Shown: positions 1-9,982 of the stretch, one piece after another | Layout of the letters: each line of letters starts with the position of its first letter | How positions within the stretch are numbered: the first letter of the stretch is position 1 | Assembly: GCA_029204225.1 (NCBI GenBank) | Contig: CM055093.1 | Span: 5,253,205 to 5,317,204 of the forward strand | DNA from: Diphasiastrum complanatum | Lineage: Eukaryota > Streptophyta > Lycopodiopsida > Lycopodiales > Lycopodiaceae | Direction: 5' to 3' | DNA length: 64,000 nt | Notes under the pieces: generated by a model | Database searches by the model: none | The model's input: only the letters and a program-made list of their open reading frames with translations | Told to the model about the DNA's origin: nothing | Made by a program: the position numbers and the translations under genes

Positions 1-788
1 TAAAGACCAAAAGGGGACTCCTCCAAATACTCAAACACATCAAGATTAAACAGGCGGTAGGGTTCCGAATACTCCTCTGTGCCCCTGGTCGGCTTCAGAG
101 CAAGCCTGGTTGCATGCTCTGGAATGCCATATACATGCTCTGCTTTGTGAAAAGACACATCAAAGCTCACTGATTGCGGCCCATGTGGCCTCGAGTCAGT
201 GTGGCTCCGAAAAGTCTCCTCCCAATTCTCACCCTCACGCTTCTGTCGCAGCTGCTCAAAATGGAAAAGTCCTTTGCTGTTGAATGACACCAGCTGCTCA
301 CTGCCCTTCCTTACATGGATCTGAAATGGACTGTGCTGAAGCACAACCTCATGCCCTGCTGCAAGGTAGAACACTGTCACCCCATTCTCCGTCGAAACCC
401 TCTGGATCCATAGCCGCCGATCTTCCAACCCCGTGACCAACACATCGGGCACTTCGAACCGCCGCTTGCCGCTGGGGGGTTCATTTTCCTCCTTCACTCT
501 AATCCTTAGAATCCCCTCCCTGTAAACTGTCAGCAAAAGAATTAGGGCACCAGCAGGTTCATCTGTTTCTGAGAATGACAGAAGCTTTGCTCTAACTGAG
601 CCATCTTTCAGAGAAATCTCAGAGACATGGGCCTTGGAGGTGCCTGGTTTCCGAGCCCTAGCTTCCTTGCAGAAAGGAGCTTGGTTGCATTTTCTAAACT
701 CTTCACTCTTAAAACCTGAAGCGGGGTTTGAGATCAAAACCACCAAAAGACATAACAGACCAAGAATGAACTGCAGATTGCAGTCCAT
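1..788 (-). CDS. PSL5: Glucosidase II alpha subunit (GH31), N-terminal part, runs off the window
   Basis: The frame is open from the ATG at 788 (minus strand) to the window edge, 262 codons, with no stop or intron. It begins with a hydrophobic signal-peptide-like stretch (about residues 5-25). The mature start EEFRKCNQAPFCK, then RFEVPDV, GLFHFEQL, NWEETFRSHTDSRP, GPQSVSFDVSF, YGIPEHAT and EPYRLFNLDVFEY, match plant glucosidase II alpha (PSL5/RSW3) in order and spacing. The family trims the two inner alpha-1,3-linked glucoses from N-glycans on new glycoproteins in the ER lumen, supporting calnexin-cycle folding; it acts with a beta subunit. The GH31 catalytic barrel lies beyond the left edge. 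The ATG was chosen because the signal peptide follows directly. Function is inferred from family membership. Confidence 0.92.
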   Translation of the reverse strand, partial: MDCNLQFILGLLCLLVVLISNPASGFKSEEFRKCNQAPFCKEARARKPGTSKAHVSEISLKDGSVRAKLLSFSETDEPAGALILLLTVYREGILRIRVKEENEPPSGKRRFEVPDVLVTGLEDRRLWIQRVSTENGVTVFYLAAGHEVVLQHSPFQIHVRKGSEQLVSFNSKGLFHFEQLRQKREGENWEETFRSHTDSRPHGPQSVSFDVSFHKAEHVYGIPEHATRLALKPTRGTEEYSEPYRLFNLDVFEYLEESPFGL

Positions 789-1560
789 CTTCAGAGAAAG
801 AACGAGAGCCAGAAGACAGACAAGCCTTTTCCTCAGCTGTTCTGGCAGCAACGATCTTCTATCGTTCTCTTACTAATCACTTTTTCTAAAGTTTTTTGAA
901 CATGCTCTAACCTTGAAATTGAAACATACCGTCACAAAAACCAAGCAAGGAAAAGAAAATCTACCAGCCCATATCGCTTATTACCTTACAGAATCCAGCA
1001 AGCAACGGAATCGCTTACTTCCTTAAACTCTCTGTCCATAGCTCCTGGAACACAAATGGAATATCTAATTTCCCTTTATCTGCTCAACATTCAGCACAGA
1101 ACCACAAAGAAAACAAACCAAATTCTTCTTGAAACGCATCCCAAAAAAAGTATGGGCATCCAAGCTTCTTCTGCACATCATTGGCCCTCATCACCTAGCC
1201 TACACAGCATCAACGATCTGCGTGCACTTCATCCTCTCCGATCATCGATGCTCTTCACCGAGATGATGCGAAATTGGGAATGGAACCGAAGATACAAGAA
1301 ACAACAAAATTTCTTGCCCTGGCATTCAATGGCGAGACTGTCACTCTCTTGTGTTGTGTTGGGACCTTTTTGGCCTTGCAAAAACCAATACCATTTATTC
1401 AAGTTGGTCAATGGAGTATACACAAAAGTTAATTGGGGGGTCTTGGGCTACATGTAGCTCGAGGGCGCGCATGCCCTTCCCCGAAAAGAACTTCTCTAGG
1501 AGTCATTCTTCTGCGATGTAGATATCTTTTCCTTTCTATTTGTTTGTTATAAAATTCTTT
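789..1560. other. 5' flank of the glucosidase II gene; no other gene seen
   Basis: This is the upstream side of the minus-strand glucosidase II gene and should hold its 5' UTR and promoter. A 133-codon plus-strand frame at 1056-1457 has no recognisable domain and looks accidental. I cannot place a TATA box or transcription start with confidence. Confidence 0.5.
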
Positions 1561-1711
1561 TTACAGGCACCTTCTCGACAAAAGGTGCATGTAAAAAAAA
1601 ATACTTTCTTTTTCGTACACCTTTTTGGCAGTGAAAGGTGCACGTAAAAGTTTTGCCATAATTTTTTTTTCCAACAAATTATGTTGTGGGGAGCCATCAC
1701 CACAACATAAA

Positions 1712-2300
1712 AATGATATTACAATAAAGGCAATTTCTTAGATTATAAGGGCATGTGCGCACAAAAAGCTTTGTCACATGGACTTTATTGCAAGAACTTT
1801 GTCCTTTCGATGCACCTCTATATGCAAATTGTAAATAGCAAAAACAAATTTTTCCTCCTCTTTTTCTTGCATGCATGTCAATGTTGTATATGCAAGTTGT
1901 AAATAGCAAAAAAGTCATGTCTCTCTCTTTTTCTTGCATGCATCCCTAGGCTCTCAGCCTGCATGACGCTCCAACACCATCACCTAGGAATAGCAAATCT
2001 TTGTTTGATTATTGTCATCGGTGATGGTGTTGGTGCGTCATGCAGGCTGAGAGCCTAGGGATGCATGCAAGAAAAAGAGAGAGACATGACTTTTTTGCTA
2101 TTTACGACTTGCATATAAGTTGCATATACAACATTGACATGCATGCAAGAAAAAGAAGAGAACATTGTTTTTGCTATTTACAACTTGCATATAGAGGTGC
2201 ATCGAAAGGACAAAGTTCTTGCAATAAAGTCCATGTGACAAAGCTTTTTGTGCGCACATGCCCTTATAATCTAAAAAATTGTATTTAATATAATATCATT
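1712..2300. repeat. Long near-perfect inverted repeat (fold-back), arms about 273 and 281 bp, loop 35 bp
   Basis: The left arm (1712-1984) is the reverse complement of the right arm (2020-2300) with few mismatches and short indels. For example TGCATGACGC/GCGTCATGCA near the loop and GCGCACATGCCC/GGGCATGTGCGC near the base pair exactly. The loop is 1985-2019. Each arm holds shorter internal repeats of a TTTTTCTTGCATGCAT unit and of GTAAATAGCAAAAA. No transposase frame is present. It could be a fold-back element, a MITE-type hairpin, or an inverted duplication able to produce small RNAs if transcribed. Confidence 0.9.
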
Positions 2301-2352
2301 CAATGTGATATATTTCATGCTTATCTTACTATTTTTTTTTCTTTTCTAAATG

Positions 2353-2460
2353 ATGCATGTTAATGTATTGAATGATCTGAGATTCACACTTCTCATTTTG
2401 CTCATATTATGCATGTTAATGTATTGAATGATCTGAGATTTGCACTTCTCATTTTGCTCT
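2353..2460. repeat. Tandem duplication, 56-bp unit, two copies
   Basis: The unit starting ATGCATGTTAATGTATTGAA at 2353 repeats at 2409 with two or three substitutions (GATTCACACT versus GATTTGCACT). It lies just right of the large inverted repeat. Confidence 0.88.
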
Positions 2461-3057
2461 TGCTTCATCCATTTTATGTTAGTATACTAGTATATCTATG
2501 CTAAGAAATAACCAACTCTCTGAAGCCTACCATTTATCTACCTTCAAAAGCTAGCAATGCTTGTCTCTAATGCTTATTTAGCTATCTTCAATGGATATCT
2601 CAGACGCCTAATAGGAGACTAAAACTTCAATTCAAAGTGACTACAAAAGCATACACTAAACGCCTAAATTTCATCTTAATTGTTTGAGGATAAATCTATG
2701 GACCTAGATCGATATGGAATGAGAAGAGTACCGGCTCAACCTCCACAGAAATCAACAATGGCTAAGGTTTCCAAGGTAGTTCCACCCAAGGTGCCTATGA
2801 CTAAGAAGAACTAGATGAAACAGCGTTACAATCAGGTGATCCGATGGAGCGATCAACCGGAAGAGGCAATAGCTACGGTGGATATTGATATTTGTAACCA
2901 CAAAGCGAATATCAAACCAGTTCCCAAGAAATAAGACAAGGACGTATCCAACTGTGTTGATAGAAAAGAAGAAAAAAAAGTGCTCAACTCCTTGAAATTG
3001 ATCCGGCTGGAACCAAATACAACGTCATCATCACAAAAGCTCTAATAGGAGCAAGAG
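2461..3057. other. Unassigned stretch, internal side of a minus-strand LTR
   Basis: There is no recognisable gene. A plus-strand frame from an ATG at 2698 stays open for about 38 codons, and after a stop stays mostly open for a similar length, but I recognise no domain. Since a minus-strand primer-binding site follows at 3058, this may be decayed internal sequence of that retroelement. Confidence 0.4.
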
Positions 3058-3370
3058 GCTCTGATACCATTGTTGGAATAACAGAAATAGAACGGTTTGA
3101 TGCTACACGAATTTTAGTCGCTCTAATTTCACTGTTGAGAAACCCGGATGGAATTCGATTCTGTCTGCCGGCTATTGCCTGCTAGGACAGATCTACAATC
3201 CTCCAAAGTGTAGATAGACAATGCTGACCTACGTTTAATTGTTTAAGCATTCAACAAGATGAACTAGTGTGCAGAATGATGAATAAACAACTGATTACAA
3301 ACAAATAACAATCGGACATCAAAGCATTCGAGACCATTTAGCATGTGCATTCAAGCTACTATATTATCAA
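3058..3370 (-). mobile_element. Copia primer-binding site and partial LTR
   Basis: GCTCTGATACCA at 3058-3069 is the reverse complement of the initiator-methionine-tRNA primer site TGGTATCAGAGC. The sequence from 3071 (TGTTGGAATAACAG) is therefore the 5' LTR of a minus-strand element. Its middle, with ACAATCCTCCAAAGTGTAGA, resembles the LTRs of elements A and D1. Similarity fades near 3370, where other repeat sequence begins, so the LTR appears truncated. Confidence 0.65.
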
Positions 3371-3394
3371 TGATTCTTTTGTAAGAGCACTATT

Positions 3395-3952
3395 GTGACA
3401 AATTGTCATGTACTTTTAGTACATCAGTTCTTTTCAAGGTAATATAGTATCCATTGTAAGCTTTGTAGGCCCAAAAGGAGCTATTAGCCTTAAGAACAAG
3501 GCGGTTCCCTCTTTAGGCCCTTCAAAGTAACTAATAAGGATAATAGGCCAATAAGAGCCCAATGTAGTTTAAATAATACTTAACAAGGGCTAACTATCCC
3601 TCAAGATAGTTAAGTTAAGTGAGAGCATTGTCTATAACTAGGCAAAAGACATCAATTTGTGAATCTTTTGGCTCATTTGCAAGTGAGAGCTTTTAGCCTT
3701 CTTGTGAATGTGAGGCGTAGGGATCTCCATTGTTAGGTCTCATGTGCCCTATCCACATGAATCCACGCTCAATGTTTATTGATAGTACTCTTCTTCGCAT
3801 TCCTATTGTGATTCCATTGAGATCTCATTGTTTCTAGCTTTTTATGGATATGCCATCTTGATGGTCTTGTACTTTTTTTGCTATCAGCTTTACTTCTATT
3901 GTAATTGCTGATAGTTTGGGATTTGACACATGACATTTCGTGTATCAGAGCA
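3395..3952 (+). mobile_element. Probable plus-strand LTR ending at a tRNA-Met-like primer site
   Basis: TGTATCAGAGCA at 3941-3952 differs by one base from the first bases of a copia primer site, and the preceding roughly 550 bp are non-coding and LTR-like. The left boundary is a guess. About 750 bp of T-rich non-coding sequence follow, without a gag start. Confidence 0.4.
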
Positions 3953-4790
3953 TAGATCCTAAATTCATGATGATTATATGTAAATTTCATTGGATTTGAT
4001 AAGTTTATTGCATTTGTAGCTTTCTTTTTGACAATTTTTAACTTTGAATTTTTCAGCTCTCTTTAGATAAATTTTTGGCATTCAATTTCGTTTTTCATTT
4101 GTAATTTGATTCCATAAATTTGTAGAGCTTTGTTTTAGCTTTCATTTTCACTCAAGCCATTTGGATAAGATATATAAAAGTTATTGCAATTTTCCAAAAA
4201 GTTTTCAAAATAGGTGACTAGAAATTATTTTTTATTTTGTTTGAATTTTCCAAATTTGATTTGAGTTTTAATCTCAAGTTTCTTTATGTAGGATTTCTGA
4301 GATTTTTAGCTTTGTTCTGATCCATATGCCAAGTCATTTGAATTAGTATCCAAAAAGTTATGACAAATCTTGATTTGTAGCTCTAGTTTTGTTAGTTTTC
4401 TTTTTTCAAAATTTTCAGACCTGTTTTGTTGTAGATTTGGCCTATCAAATCACAATCAATCATTGATCTGATACTATATGTTGATAGAGCTTGTTGTTAG
4501 CTTTTCAAAGGTACCGAGTTTGTTTTACTTGGATCAATATTAAGGAAGTTATGATCAAATTAGTGGAGATGGGTCAGACTAGCCAGAATTTTGAAAAAAA
4601 AATTTACAAGTTACAAGTGAGAGAGAATCACTTGAACACTTAAACTCTGAAGTTTGATGCCTTTCCAAAAAAAAATTCACAATTTTCATTTTAAAGTTTT
4701 TATATATAAAACAAAACTTAACAGAACCTAACCTAACCCTACCCTAACCCTACTCAAATACCTCAAAACTCATTTTGTAACACTCGGTCC
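3953..4790. other. T-rich non-coding stretch, leader-like, with a telomere-like patch
   Basis: There are repeated phrases such as TTTGTAGCTTT and AAGTTATGA, no open frame, and a short CCTAACCCTACCCTAACCC-type run at 4727-4755. It may be the untranslated leader of the retroelement whose primer site is at 3941. Confidence 0.4.
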
Positions 4791-4829
<39 letters not shown>

Positions 4830-4903
4830 TCTCTCTCTCTCTCACTCAGGCTCGGGTTCACTCCACTCTCTCTCCTCAAAACTCATTCTGTATCACTCGG
4901 TGC

Positions 4904-4937
<34 letters not shown>
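4762..4937. repeat. Duplicated unit with (CT)n microsatellites
   Basis: A module beginning CTCAAAACTCATT and ending in (CT)n occurs twice (about 4762-4843 and 4874-4937). The CT tracts are at 4794-4843 (with two interruptions) and 4906-4937. Confidence 0.85.
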
Positions 4938-4940
<3 letters not shown>

Positions 4941-5655
4941 CCGACCTCTCTCTCTTCCAAGCGCTGCAGTAGGTACGATTAGACTCAATTGAATCAGCAG
5001 ACTCTGATCTATTCAGCTTGATCATGATCCAGAATTAGAAACAGTAGTATATAGTTCATTTGTGGATCGATCTCCACGACAGCAACAATAACTACCATAC
5101 TCTCTCACGTGCATTTCAACAGCACCTCTCTTTTTTGTGAGCAGGGCGTACCACCTTCTGATCACATTCTCATAGCAACGAGAAGAGAACCGGATGCTGG
5201 GATTGTTTTCAGACATGTAGCAAGGCCAGATTTAGATAGACTACTATGACAGGCAGATCAAGATGGATCGGTGTCCAAGCACATGGCCATTCCTCAGTAG
5301 CTTGGATGGTCTCAAATGCAAGCAAGAAACATCTCTTCTAATCCTACTCAGTTAGAGCAAGAAAAGAGACACTTCTTCCACAACGGCACACATATGACTA
5401 TAATACTGAGAACGAAATGTCCAACACAGGATTAAGATTAAGCAAGCATATGAAATTACTACTCAACAATCAGTGCAAAGAGTGCGAGATGCTGCGAAAC
5501 CAAAATCAAAGATCCGAATAGCCTCCTTGCCCTCTTTCCCTTCCCTTCTTCCTGTCAACATTATTCTTGCCCGCTGCTTCTGACTAGATAGCCACTACCC
5601 TACGCTTGTGAGTTCCTTCAGCTTCCTCAACAAGTCTATTAGCTAAAGGATTGAA
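4938..5655. other. Unassigned stretch
   Basis: There is no recognisable gene. Short frames at 5022-5216 lack any domain. It abuts a copia RNase H fragment on the right. Confidence 0.4.
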
Positions 5656-6132
5656 TTGCTGGAAAGACATTTTACTAGAATCGACAATGACAAACTCAAT
5701 ATTCTCAGTGGTTATTCAAATGCAAGTTGGGCAGGAGATGTAAACACTCATAAATCCACTTCTGGATTTACATTCTTCCTAAAAAATGGTCATATTTCAT
5801 GGAACAGTCACAAGAAAACTTCGATTGCTCTATCTTCTACTAAATTAGAGTATAATCCAGCCTCTCAAGCTATGAAGAAAGCAGTATGGTTGAGAAACTT
5901 ACTTGCAGATGTTAGTCTGAAACAATATGCTCCAAAAAATTTATTTCGTGATAATCAAAGTGCTATTGTTTTATCAGCCAACCCTAGATTTCATTCTAGG
6001 AGTAAGCACATTGAAATTAAGTATCGATATGTCAGAAGCAAAGTTCTTGACAAAGAGGTAAACTTGCAGTCCTGTCTATTGCATTCCATATTATGTCAGA
6101 ATCTATGCTTCTCTATAGTTATTTGTAACTGA
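5656..6132 (+). pseudogene. Copia RNase H fragment
   Basis: The frame shows the Ty1/copia RNase H series: SNASWAGDVNTHKSTSGFTF, ISWNSHKKTSIALSSTKLEY, WLRNLLADV, LFRDNQSAIVLSANPRFHSR and SKHIEIKYRYVR. The catalytic-site region (GDVNTHKSTSG) is intact, but the frame diverges after KEVNLQ and no RT precedes it. It has no proper start codon context and is an orphan 3' fragment. Confidence 0.85.
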
Positions 6133-6491
6133 TAAATCCCTTATTGTTTTGTCTATTTTGTTGAATACATCAACACTGCAATATTCAATACATCATTATT
6201 TGGTTACAAAATCACTATAGTGCTAACGAATTTAAAGTTGGTTGCTAAAAGGTTGAACGTAATATTAAGCTCTGTTCAATATTGATAGGCATAGTCACGC
6301 ATTAGAACAGAAGATTTATTCTGCTGCACTCGATAGGTCTCTTACAATCTTCGACTTATTGAACTGACTCACTTCACCTCTGACTTTGGCTATTTTTGAG
6401 ACATTTTTGGAAATCCTCTGCTCCATTTTGTTGTCGGCCTTTGCACCATTATTAATTTTTCTCAAGATCGACGCTTTCAATTGGAACTAGA
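6133..6491. other. Unassigned stretch between two copia remnants
   Basis: No coding potential was recognised. A short (CT)n tract at about 6505-6525 forms the junction with element A. Confidence 0.4.
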
Positions 6492-8872
6492 TCACATGCA
6501 AATCTCTCTCTCTCTCTCTCTCAAATGGGAGATGACTCGAAAATCTTCATTTTCGTGTTCATCCTCTGCTCCCTCTGTCATTGGCGACAAGTCATAGTAC
6601 TGTCTCTCCAGAACTTCGTAGCTGATAGGATCGTCATCGGCCATCGTCCTGCTCTCATCGAATCTAACATCTCTCATTGTTTTCACAGTGTTCGTGTCTG
6701 GCATGTAGACTCTGTAGTATGACGAATTGTTGTCATAACCTACCAAAATCTTTGCTCGGCTTTCTCATCAAGCTTTTCTCAAAGCTTATTAGGAATATGT
6801 GCATAAGCTGCACAACCAAAGATTCTGACGTGAGACAGATTGGGCTTTCTACCCCACCATAGCTCATGTGGTGTCGTGTGAGAGACACCAGACTTGCCTG
6901 TTCTGTGTTGGATGTATGCAGCTGTAGCTACTGCTTCAGTCCATAGTGCCCTTGGAGCTTTCGAGTAGGCCATCATGCATTTGGCTACTTCCATCAGGGT
7001 CTTGTTCTTTCGTTTAGCAACACCATTTGTGCTGCGGTGTGTAGGCTGCAGTTCTTCTGTGAATGATGCCACGATCATTACAGAAGTCAGTGAAGCGATT
7101 GTAGATGTACTCGCCACCTCGATCCATTCTGATCTGCTTCGCTTTGCTGCCTGTACATCTCTCAACCCAATTCACATATTCTGTGAATTTATCAAGTGCT
7201 TAAGATTTATTCTAAATTAAATACACTCTGGAAAATTTGCTATAATCATCAATGAAGGTTATATAATATTTGGACCTCCTACTGAGATCACGTTGAATGG
7301 TCCACAAAATGCACTAGCTCCAGAATCTTAGTCGTTTGGTAGGAGTCTTTGACGAATGGTGTGTGTGACATCTTGCCCTTCAAACATGCATCACAGGTGG
7401 TCGAACTGATTGCATTCGAGATGCTGACCCCTGTTATTGCTCCATGATGGCTTGCTTGGTAAAGTGTCATTCAGTTCATGTGGCAGAGTCTCATGTGCCA
7501 CAAAGTGTTTGGCTAGTCATCATGAGTCTGATGCACCTAATCTGTAGGTAGGCGTACATTCAGATGATATAGGTTTCCTTTCCTTCTGCCTTGAGTGATC
7601 AAAGTACTGGTACAAGCATCAATCACATTGCATGCTTCGTCAGAAAACGTCACACGCATCCCTGCATCTGCTATTCTTGCTACAAAGAGCAAGTCTTGTT
7701 GCAGAGTAGGCACGAACAGAACATCTTCGAGTCGTCTGTCTCTACCGTTGGTGTTGAGCCATAATGAACCAATACCGTTCACTTGATGTCTAAATCCATC
7801 TCCAAGAACTATGAATCTTGAGGGATCTGCACTTTTGAAATAAGACATTATTCATCTTGATGTCGTGAAGTGTGATGTGGCTCCTGAGTCTAGAATCACC
7901 TCATGTGTGGCAGATGTTGATGCTGCACACACGTCTTCACAGATATAGGCGGTCGAACAGTTTCTATTCGTTCTTTCTTCGCCCATTTTTGAGCTCTCGG
8001 GCTCCTCAACATAGGATGAACTATTGTTGTTCTTCTGTCTGTTCTGTGCTCATTTGTTTTTCAGGTTCTGGCGGCAATCCATGGTTGCGTGACCTTTCTT
8101 ATGGCAATGGATACACTCAATCTTGGGATTGAGCCAGCATGTATCTACTGTATGCCCATCTCCTTTGCATCTCACACAAGTCTTCTTGTCTGCACCTTGT
8201 TGTTTCAACCTCCCTTTGCTCTTCTAGTTGCCTTTGCTGGTTCCCTCTACTTGTTGATCACGATCCGGTCTCTGATTTGGCTCCCTATTAGGCTTGAATT
8301 GCTTCTTGGATTTTTCTTTGTTGTCATAGAGGGCCTGGTCAAAACCATCTTTGTGATCAAGATGTTCTCTGGCCTCGACTTCCTCTCGAATCTCGACAAT
8401 CGCCTTTCCGAGGTTCATGGCAAAATTTTTCGCGAGTAGGGTTCATGTCGTCTGGAATGATCTGGGTAAGGCTCTCAACAAGTACATGAGCTGCTTCTCA
8501 GTTGACACAACGTTCTCTGCACCAGAGTTATGTAGTGACAGAAACAGATCCTTTATCTTTCTTACGAAAGAAGTGAGGTCTTTTCCATCCCATTGCAAAT
8601 TCTTCAGCTGATCTTCCAGCATCATGATTTGACTTTTTGATTTTGTCTGAAATCTGGTGAGTAATGCATCCCACATCTCCTTAGCTTTGGAGAGTGTAGC
8701 CAGGTCAAGTGTGAGACTATCTTTGATGGACGATGATAGCAAGGATACTGCCTTGTCATTTTTCTCCCTCCATTTTCGTAGCTCCTTGCTTGTTGTCATA
8801 GGAATTTCTTCTGTGCCATCCACCCAGGGGAATAGTCCGTCCTTGAGTATCAGTGATGTCTTAACTTTCTAG
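6492..8872 (-). pseudogene. Copia gag-protease-integrase polyprotein remnant (element A)
   Basis: Gag of the UBN2 type lies at 8823-8443 (WDALLTRFQTK, LEDQLKNLQWDGKDL). Two CCHC knuckles follow at about 8195-8075, CVRCKGDGHTVDTC and CIHCHKKGHATMDC. The protease shows ILDSGATSH near 7885. Next come GAG-pre-integrase (CDACLKGKMSHTPF, about 7400) and integrase (VAKRKNKTLMEVAKCMMAYSK, WWGRKPNLSHVRIFGCAAYAH; 7165-6779). A linker at 6746-6492 begins VGYDNNSSYYRVY. At least one in-frame stop before the knuckles and several frameshifts make it non-functional. RT and RNase H are absent. Confidence 0.85.
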
Positions 8873-9046
8873 ACTAGAAAGTTAGATCATGAAGAATCAA
8901 GTATTGTGTAGATCTTGCTCTACATGCTGCTGATTGAAGCCATTGCTTCTTGGAGTCAATTCACTTGTTGATGGTTGTTTGTTTGAATGCTTGGCCTCCT
9001 AGATCTGCTAGATTCTTGGCTATGTCAGAATATGACAGGATGATCG

Positions 9047-9117
9047 GCTCTGATATCACTGTATAGTGTGATATGCTCTGATATCACTGAAGAGTGTGAT
9101 ATGCTCTAATAAAACTG
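9047..9117 (-). repeat. Primer-binding site in a 28-bp tandem triplication
   Basis: GCTCTGATATCACTG (one base off the tRNA-Met primer complement) starts at 9047 and 9075, and a decayed copy starts at 9103. The period is exactly 28 bp. The true LTR edge is one of 9060, 9088 or 9116. Confidence 0.85.
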
Positions 9118-9982
9118 AAGATGAGAATGAATCAGGATCGGAGTTGCGAAGCTTTTGTGAAGGAACCACGACTCTCTTGCCCTCGGAGGGAGTTCAGATG
9201 TGATCGTTGGACACTGCCAGCTGAATCACTCCTACAGTCCTCTAGAGTGTAGTCAGGCACTACTGATCTACATTTATAAAATTAATGCAACATTCAACAT
9301 AGTTTCAACCAAGGTATGCAATTAAAATGAAAAAGAAAACTTAGACACACAAATAAACAGCAGACGCATTTGCATTCGAGATCAGACACAACAAGAAAAT
9401 CATCTATATTGATCTTTCTCTGATTTCTTCAAGCACTGCATGCAAATCCATGTAGTGCGTTGGCATGGGAGAAACACAATTCTCTCATGAGCAATTGTCT
9501 CGATATACTAGCGGATAGTTGGATCTACAGATCCTAGACAGAATTGTCTTCGCACGCAAGCGGACATGTATTCAATATTTTTGTCTTGATTGCCTACTTG
9601 CATCAGACTAGTACGTTACATTGTATGTGTACTCTGTTGATCTATATGTCAAGTATAATCCAGTAAGTATAGTCGCTCTATGTAAATCTAAGATTAGAGT
9701 GATTAAGCATCTACAACTAGTCAGGGAATTACAAGAGTGGCAGATTAGCCACGACCTAAAATGTATCTGCTGACGTCATGCCATCAGATTAAAAAACTAT
9801 ACTTTTGGGTACTTGCATGATCTCATTGGTACTCTTTGGAGCCTGGAGGGCTAGAGAAGGTTTCGTTTCCGTCGTTGGTTTTGTTTTGATCATTTGTCTT
9901 CTCTCGTGCCAAACTGCAAAAGATTCTCGTTCGTGAATCTTTCGTGTTCGCGAACCGTTCGTCTTCGTCTCCTTTGAGTCCA
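9116..9982 (-). mobile_element. 5' LTR of copia element A
   Basis: It aligns in layout with the D1 LTRs: ATTCCTACAGTCCTC-like motif, TTACAAGAG, CTGACGTCAT, TACTTGCATGATCT, and a terminal part rich in TTCGCGAAC/TTCGTG motifs. The boundaries are approximate; the right end CA at 9981-9982 meets RNase H sequence of element B. Confidence 0.65.

Larger units (their letters stand above)
6492..9982 (-). mobile_element. Copia element A, 3'-truncated (5' LTR, gag, protease, integrase)
   Basis: The order on the minus strand is LTR (about 9116-9982), primer site, gag, zinc knuckles, protease, GAG-pre-integrase and integrase. It then stops at a (CT)n tract at 6492 before any RT. The family is shared with D1 (33-37 kb) and fragment E (22-23 kb). 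The right end lies against the RNase H of element B at about 9982, so A probably inserted into B or was joined to it by deletion. Confidence 0.8.

Noticed and set aside
634..876. Plus-strand frame of 80 codons
   Set aside because: It is the antisense shadow of the glucosidase II signal-peptide region.
1056..1457. 133-codon plus-strand frame
   Set aside because: No domain, unusual composition, and it lies in the 5' flank of the glucosidase II gene.
9789..9982. C-terminal extension of the element B RNase H frame
   Set aside because: It reads into the LTR of element A and is a chance fusion.
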